In this document: positions 6,388-9,509 of the stretch, piece by piece
Position numbering within the stretch: the first letter of the stretch is position 1
Layout: each line of letters begins with the position of its first letter
From: an uncultured Parabacteroides sp.
Lineage (GTDB): Bacteria > Bacteroidota > Bacteroidia > Bacteroidales > Tannerellaceae
Length of the DNA: 9,509 nt
NCBI GenBank assembly: GCA_900552415.1
Contig: USAD01000087.1
Location: 1 to 9,509, forward strand
Direction of reading: 5' to 3'
Program-made: the position numbers and the translations under genes
The notes under the pieces: generated by a model
Database searches by the model: none
What the model saw: only the letters and a program-made list of their open reading frames with translations
What the model was told of the DNA's origin: nothing

Positions 6388-7128
6388 CTACCAGGATATA
6401 ATGGTTAAGTTATTGTCGAAATTTCCCCACATGACGGGGTGTTGCTTATCGTGTGTCAGCTTCCGGACATCCTTGCTCACGTAGTCGAAGAGCTCGCGGG
6501 CGGTAATGATCCTGTCACGGTTCGTGTCCGCATCGCCTCGCAGGGCCCGTTGCAGTGCGCTCGTGAAGAAACCGTTTTTCATGTATTGGCTTTCTTGCGA
6601 GACCTCATTTGATCTTGATGACAGAAAGAGGAGTACATTCCGGTCCTTGAACGACGAGGGGCTCTCCTTTCCCTGACCCCGCATTTGCCCGGCGAAACAG
6701 GCATCGGCAAAGATCAGTTTCGTCCGCGCCTTGCTGGTGGCCATCGCCTGGCGGATCTTACCGTAATCCACAAATTCGTCGTGTGAGACGAAACCGCCCT
6801 CGTAGCCATGCCCGCTGAAGAAGAGCAGGATGATGTCGTCCGGATTGGCTCGGTTGAATTGCTCGCGTATAGCCTTTAGGATTTCTTTCTCCGTCGCTTG
6901 GCCATTAAGGAGGATCTTTGTAGATCCACCGTTCTTACGATAAATCCATTCGATCCGGCGTGCATCTTCTGCTGGTAACCTGAGATCGTTTTTCGTGCCG
7001 GGATAATCGGATATGCCTACGGCGACGAGGTAAACCCGTCCTTTCGCCTCGAGGGTTATAGGAAGAGCCAGTACCAGGAGCAGGATTACTCCCAGTACTG
7101 TCTTGAAATGTCTTCGATGCTCAGCCAT
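6388..7128 (-). CDS. Exported caspase-like (peptidase C14) protease with EF-hand-like loop
   Basis: 246 aa from the chosen start. The N-terminus is a signal peptide or anchor (basic EHRRHFK, then hydrophobic LGVILLLVLALPI, small residues near A28), placing the enzyme outside the cytoplasm. The domain follows the C14 pattern: YLVAVGISDYPG, NDLRLPAEDA, ILLFFSGHGYEGG with catalytic His107, LIFADACFAGQ with catalytic Cys144, then FLSSRSNEVSQES, and GFFTSAL. The segment DTNRDRIITARE (201-212) fits an EF-hand loop (D1, N3, D5, I8, E12), though position 6 is Arg rather than Gly. The ATG at 7128 has GGAGG 6 bases upstream and overlaps the preceding gene's stop by 8 bases; an in-frame ATG at 7152 is less likely because it would precede the signal peptide with extra residues and lacks that site. 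Caspase-like enzymes usually cleave after Arg/Lys or Asp; the specificity here is unknown. Confidence 0.92.
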   Translation of the reverse strand: MAEHRRHFKTVLGVILLLVLALPITLEAKGRVYLVAVGISDYPGTKNDLRLPAEDARRIEWIYRKNGGSTKILLNGQATEKEILKAIREQFNRANPDDIILLFFSGHGYEGGFVSHDEFVDYGKIRQAMATSKARTKLIFADACFAGQMRGQGKESPSSFKDRNVLLFLSSRSNEVSQESQYMKNGFFTSALQRALRGDADTNRDRIITARELFDYVSKDVRKLTHDKQHPVMWGNFDNNLTIISW

Positions 7129-7139
7129 AAAATTCCTCC
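7121..7139 (-). promoter_or_regulatory. Start-deciding RBS and overlapping stop/start (caspase gene)
   Basis: On the minus strand GGAGG (7135-7139) is followed by 6 bases and ATG (7128-7126), with the upstream gene's TGA at 7123-7121 inside the new gene (ATGGCTGA). A canonical Shine-Dalgarno is unusual among the A/T-rich leaders of this operon. The overlap predicts coupled translation of the acidic protein and the caspase. Confidence 0.7.
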
Positions 7140-8014
7140 ACATTTCCGTCATTTTGGTAATCCGAATCCGCCAGATAGTTATTCTGTGGATTATCTGTTG
7201 TATTCATGCTCTCGAACTCGGCAACCGATATTGGCGTTTCTAATGTCTGTACGCCATTTGGCCCAACTACCGTGTCGAAATATACGTCACCGGTAGTATC
7301 CACAAAAAGGACATCTTGATCGTTAATAATCGCTTGTCCCGCGATTAAGGATGATCCATCATCTAAATGCAGTTCTCCTACCCCAAGTACTTCGATATCT
7401 GTATCTTGAGGATTATCCTGGTTAGTCGGTTGTTCTGGTTGTGGATCGTGAATTTCTTCTTCTGTTTTAGGATCATGAACAGATTCTTCTTGTTGTTCGG
7501 TCTGTGTGCTACTGGATTGACCTCCGGTACTGCCGTTGTAGTTGATGTGGCTCGCATATTCCTGTTTTTGCTCATCTGTCATAGCATCCCATTCATCCTT
7601 ATAGTAGGTTCCATAGACACCGCCTCGCCATTCGAAGATACCGCCAGCACCGACTTCTGCCCGGGCAGATGCGAAGGCTTCTGAAAAGCTCATGTCGTCG
7701 GATACGTGAGCGACGGGTAATCCCTGAACGGTGACGTGTGTATCGTCCGAGACTGGCTCATCATCTCCATTACCCGGTTTGATAGGAGAGGGGGCATCCG
7801 GCTGGTCGCCACCGCCCGGCGTGCTACCGGAAAGAAATACACTGGTACCGCCTAATAGGATACCTGTTAAACCTCCGCTGATAACCTCTCGCCAGGCAGT
7901 ACGTTTTTTTTCTTTTGGCTTATTGTTATTATCTGTTTGTGGCATGTCAGGTTCTGTCATGTCCGAATTCATGTTCACATTATGATCCTTGTCTTTGTAA
8001 TTGTCCGCTTTCAT
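7121..8014 (-). CDS. Acidic membrane-anchored protein of unknown function
   Basis: 297 aa; I do not recognise a named family. Residues 1-43 are polar and end in the basic KPKEKKRTAWR, followed by a glycine-rich hydrophobic segment (44-63, ISGGLTGILLGGTSVFLSG) that fits a membrane anchor with the C-terminus outside. A Gly/Pro/Asp-rich stretch (64-92) leads to a compact module at about 95-158 with MSFSEAFASARAEVGAGGIF and WRGGVYGTYYKDEWDAM. I believe comparable segments recur in other Bacteroidetes membrane proteins, but I cannot confirm it. A Gln/Glu-rich low-complexity linker contains two copies of HDP[KQ] (180-183, 189-192). Residues 205-260 form a second module (LDDGSSLIAGQAII, DVLFVDTTGDVYFDTVV). 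The protein is strongly acidic overall. The stop overlaps the caspase start, so a partner, tether or substrate role for the caspase is plausible. The start at 8014 lies 26 bases after the preceding stop. Confidence 0.8.
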   Translation of the reverse strand: MKADNYKDKDHNVNMNSDMTEPDMPQTDNNNKPKEKKRTAWREVISGGLTGILLGGTSVFLSGSTPGGGDQPDAPSPIKPGNGDDEPVSDDTHVTVQGLPVAHVSDDMSFSEAFASARAEVGAGGIFEWRGGVYGTYYKDEWDAMTDEQKQEYASHINYNGSTGGQSSSTQTEQQEESVHDPKTEEEIHDPQPEQPTNQDNPQDTDIEVLGVGELHLDDGSSLIAGQAIINDQDVLFVDTTGDVYFDTVVGPNGVQTLETPISVAEFESMNTTDNPQNNYLADSDYQNDGNVEEFYG

Positions 8015-8040
8015 GTCTGTTCGTATTTAATGGTTTATAA

Positions 8041-8445
8041 TTATTTGTTCGTATTATTCTTATTTTGTTTGAGTACGGCTTGTACGCGGTCCTTCAATTG
8101 TTTTTTTTCCAATTCCTTTAGTTCCAGTTGGACAGTAACCAATTGTGATTTCAGATCCAGGCAGATCGAGTCTTGACTTTCCGCCAGCCGTTCGGCGGTC
8201 TCTGGAGCGACATCGTTGAAATTCATCTGTTCCAGTATTTTTATTTCTTTTTCAAGTTCATGTCGCAATGTTTTTTGGCGAGCTAATAGGGCATTACGCT
8301 TTAAGGTACTCACCGTATCGTTACGAGTTGTTGTCGTACTGAAGGCGTTTTGAGTTTCAGCACAGATAATATGCCGTTTGCCCATTCCCGCTTGGGAAAT
8401 AAGAAGTAAGACAACGATGACTGTGAAATATTTTATTTTTTTCAT
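8041..8445 (-). CDS. Small exported coiled-coil protein
   Basis: 134 aa, no recognised family. Residues 1-22 form a signal peptide (KKIKYFTVIVVLLLISQAG), so the protein is exported. After a Thr/Ser-rich stretch (32-47) the rest is charged and predicted helical, with heptad-like Leu/Ile spacing over about 48-74 and 92-125 (LARQKTLRHELEKEIKILE and LVTVQLELKELEKKQLKDR), broken by a short Pro-containing region around 76-83. Three cysteines occur (Cys28, Cys95, and none in a lipobox), so it is not an obvious lipoprotein. It could be a periplasmic scaffold or dimeric linker. The gene begins 18 bases after the LRR gene stop; the leader carries CTAGAGC ahead of the ATG. Confidence 0.78.
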   Translation of the reverse strand: MKKIKYFTVIVVLLLISQAGMGKRHIICAETQNAFSTTTTRNDTVSTLKRNALLARQKTLRHELEKEIKILEQMNFNDVAPETAERLAESQDSICLDLKSQLVTVQLELKELEKKQLKDRVQAVLKQNKNNTNK

Positions 8446-8463
8446 GCTCTAGATTTTTTAGGA

Positions 8464-9509
8464 TTAAAACTCATTGATATCCCGTGTGCCTTTAATCCGC
8501 TTTTTGTTCAAGAGGTTATCCTCTTTTATATCGAGAGGAATTTGACTTTCGTTTGAATTAAGCTTAGGCACTAAGTATTCCCCTTTTGAGGAATTAAGTG
8601 CCTCCCGATAGGTTTTTAAGGCCTTTTTGGGAACAATAAGCGCCACCTTTTGATTTGCGACCTGAAGGAGAAAACAATGTTCCGTACCTTGATATGCGGT
8701 AATAGGAGGCGTGGAACTTTTCATGACAATCGTTGTCAGCTGTTCTAAATGGCGGAACTCGCGAAACGAAAACAGTTCCATTGATTCCGGCAGGATGATT
8801 GTCTCTATTCGCTTGCAATCTGCGATGGCATTCGGGAAAATGTGAGTAACCCCGGAAATGATCTCTATGCGATTTTGATACTGACGTGGACAGCAAAAGA
8901 GCGTTTTTGCGTCTTTAGAGTAAAGAACTCCCGCATTGGCTTGAAATGTCTCATTATTGGGATCCACCGTAATTCGTTCCAGTCCTTTTAATGATTTTAA
9001 TCCTTCGATACGTTTTACCTTAGCTGGAATGTGTATTTCTTTCAGTGATTCGTTTGCTCGAAAGATTCGGAAATCGATGGCATTCCAATCACTTCCAAAG
9101 GTTATATGTTGAATTTGTGTATCCCGAAAAAATACACCTTCACCTAAGCGTGTTTGATTGCTGGGTAGGATAATCTTTGTTAATTTCGGACAATCCTCGA
9201 ACGCAAAATCGCCTATAGATAAGATACCTGTCGGAATGACAACTTCCTCCAAAAGGGCCATACCTGAAAATGCTTTTTCTCCAATGGCGCAGACTTGATA
9301 ATTCTTATTCTTAAACCGGACTTCGTTCGGTAATGTGATTTTCCCTGAGTAAGCTAGTCTTGCTGGATTTGTGATAGATCCCTCGTAAGTAATTTCTACT
9401 TGTTGCTTACTGGGACTTGTGACGTTGAAGAAATAACGATTACCATCTCCGGCAAAAGCATGGGAGGAAATTGGCAAGGAAGAGGATAGGCGTAAAGTGC
9501 TGGGAGCAT
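8464..9509 (-). CDS. Secreted BspA-type leucine-rich-repeat protein, 5'-partial
   Basis: The frame is open to the window's right edge (about 347 residues visible), so the TTG at 9477 is not taken as a start. The ATG at 9509 is in another frame. The visible N-terminus (LRLSSSLPISSHAFAG) looks like the end of a signal peptide with cleavage near AFA/G. LRR_5 repeats of the BspA type occupy about residues 70-265 counted from the edge: CAIGEKAFSGMALLEEVVIP, ILSIGDFAFEDCPKLTKIIL, LKEIHIPAKVKRIEGLK, a typical island NAGVLYSKDAKTLFCCP, then IETIILPESMELF. A C-terminal segment with ALIVPKKALKTYREAL resembles the usual BspA ending. BspA-type proteins bind host or surface proteins; here the operon context suggests an envelope-sensing or docking role. 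No C-terminal sorting domain is evident. The promoter lies outside the window. Confidence 0.88.
   Translation of the reverse strand, partial: APSTLRLSSSLPISSHAFAGDGNRYFFNVTSPSKQQVEITYEGSITNPARLAYSGKITLPNEVRFKNKNYQVCAIGEKAFSGMALLEEVVIPTGILSIGDFAFEDCPKLTKIILPSNQTRLGEGVFFRDTQIQHITFGSDWNAIDFRIFRANESLKEIHIPAKVKRIEGLKSLKGLERITVDPNNETFQANAGVLYSKDAKTLFCCPRQYQNRIEIISGVTHIFPNAIADCKRIETIILPESMELFSFREFRHLEQLTTIVMKSSTPPITAYQGTEHCFLLQVANQKVALIVPKKALKTYREALNSSKGEYLVPKLNSNESQIPLDIKEDNLLNKKRIKGTRDINEF

Noticed and set aside
7129..7152. Upstream ATG at 7152 as start of the caspase
   Set aside because: It lacks a good SD and would place extra polar residues ahead of the signal peptide; the ATG at 7128 has GGAGG at ideal spacing.
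1..9509. CRISPR arrays, tRNA or rRNA genes, riboswitches
   Set aside because: No regularly spaced repeats, cloverleaf or rRNA-like stretches were seen on either strand.

Overview
The window looks like a Bacteroidales chromosome (Bacteroides/Parabacteroides-like). The basis is the IS66-type transposase end, a BspA-type leucine-rich-repeat protein, WG-repeat kinases, and A/T-rich leaders with weak Shine-Dalgarno sequences. This is inference from gene content; there is no rRNA or other taxonomic marker.

Layout: 1-739 is the 3' part of an IS66-family element on the + strand: the C-terminal part of the transposase, a long imperfect hairpin, and a right end reading GTAAGCATTCGG on the complementary strand. 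Positions 740-1001 are a 262-base spacer that codes for nothing I can name. It contains a stop-free minus frame cut by the IS end, a 14-base direct repeat, and a strong hairpin with a T-run on the + strand. From 9509 down to 1002 everything is one tightly packed minus-strand gene cluster, almost certainly an operon. In transcription order: (1) a secreted BspA-type LRR protein, 5' end outside the window; (2) a small exported coiled-coil protein; (3) an acidic membrane-anchored protein of unknown function; (4) an exported caspase-like (C14) protease with an EF-hand-like loop; (5) a cytosolic double-zinc-ribbon plus FHA protein; (6) a PP2C phosphatase with a C-terminal membrane anchor; (7) and (8) two paralogous membrane Ser/Thr kinases whose C-terminal parts carry WG repeats. 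Intergenic distances are 18, 26, -8, 4, 19, 21 and 29 bases.

How the genes may work together (inference): kinases, PP2C and FHA form a complete write/erase/read phospho-Ser/Thr module on the inner face of the membrane. Both kinases have an odd number of predicted membrane segments (one and three), which puts the WG repeats outside, where they could act as sensors. The caspase-like protease, the coiled-coil protein, the bulk of the acidic protein and the LRR protein are predicted outside the cytoplasm. The cluster therefore reads as a trans-envelope signalling system linked to an exported caspase-like protease. It resembles in logic the T6SS PpkA/PppA/Fha module and the TerY-associated kinase-phosphatase triads, but no T6SS or Ter gene is visible here. 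I do not recognise it as a named system.
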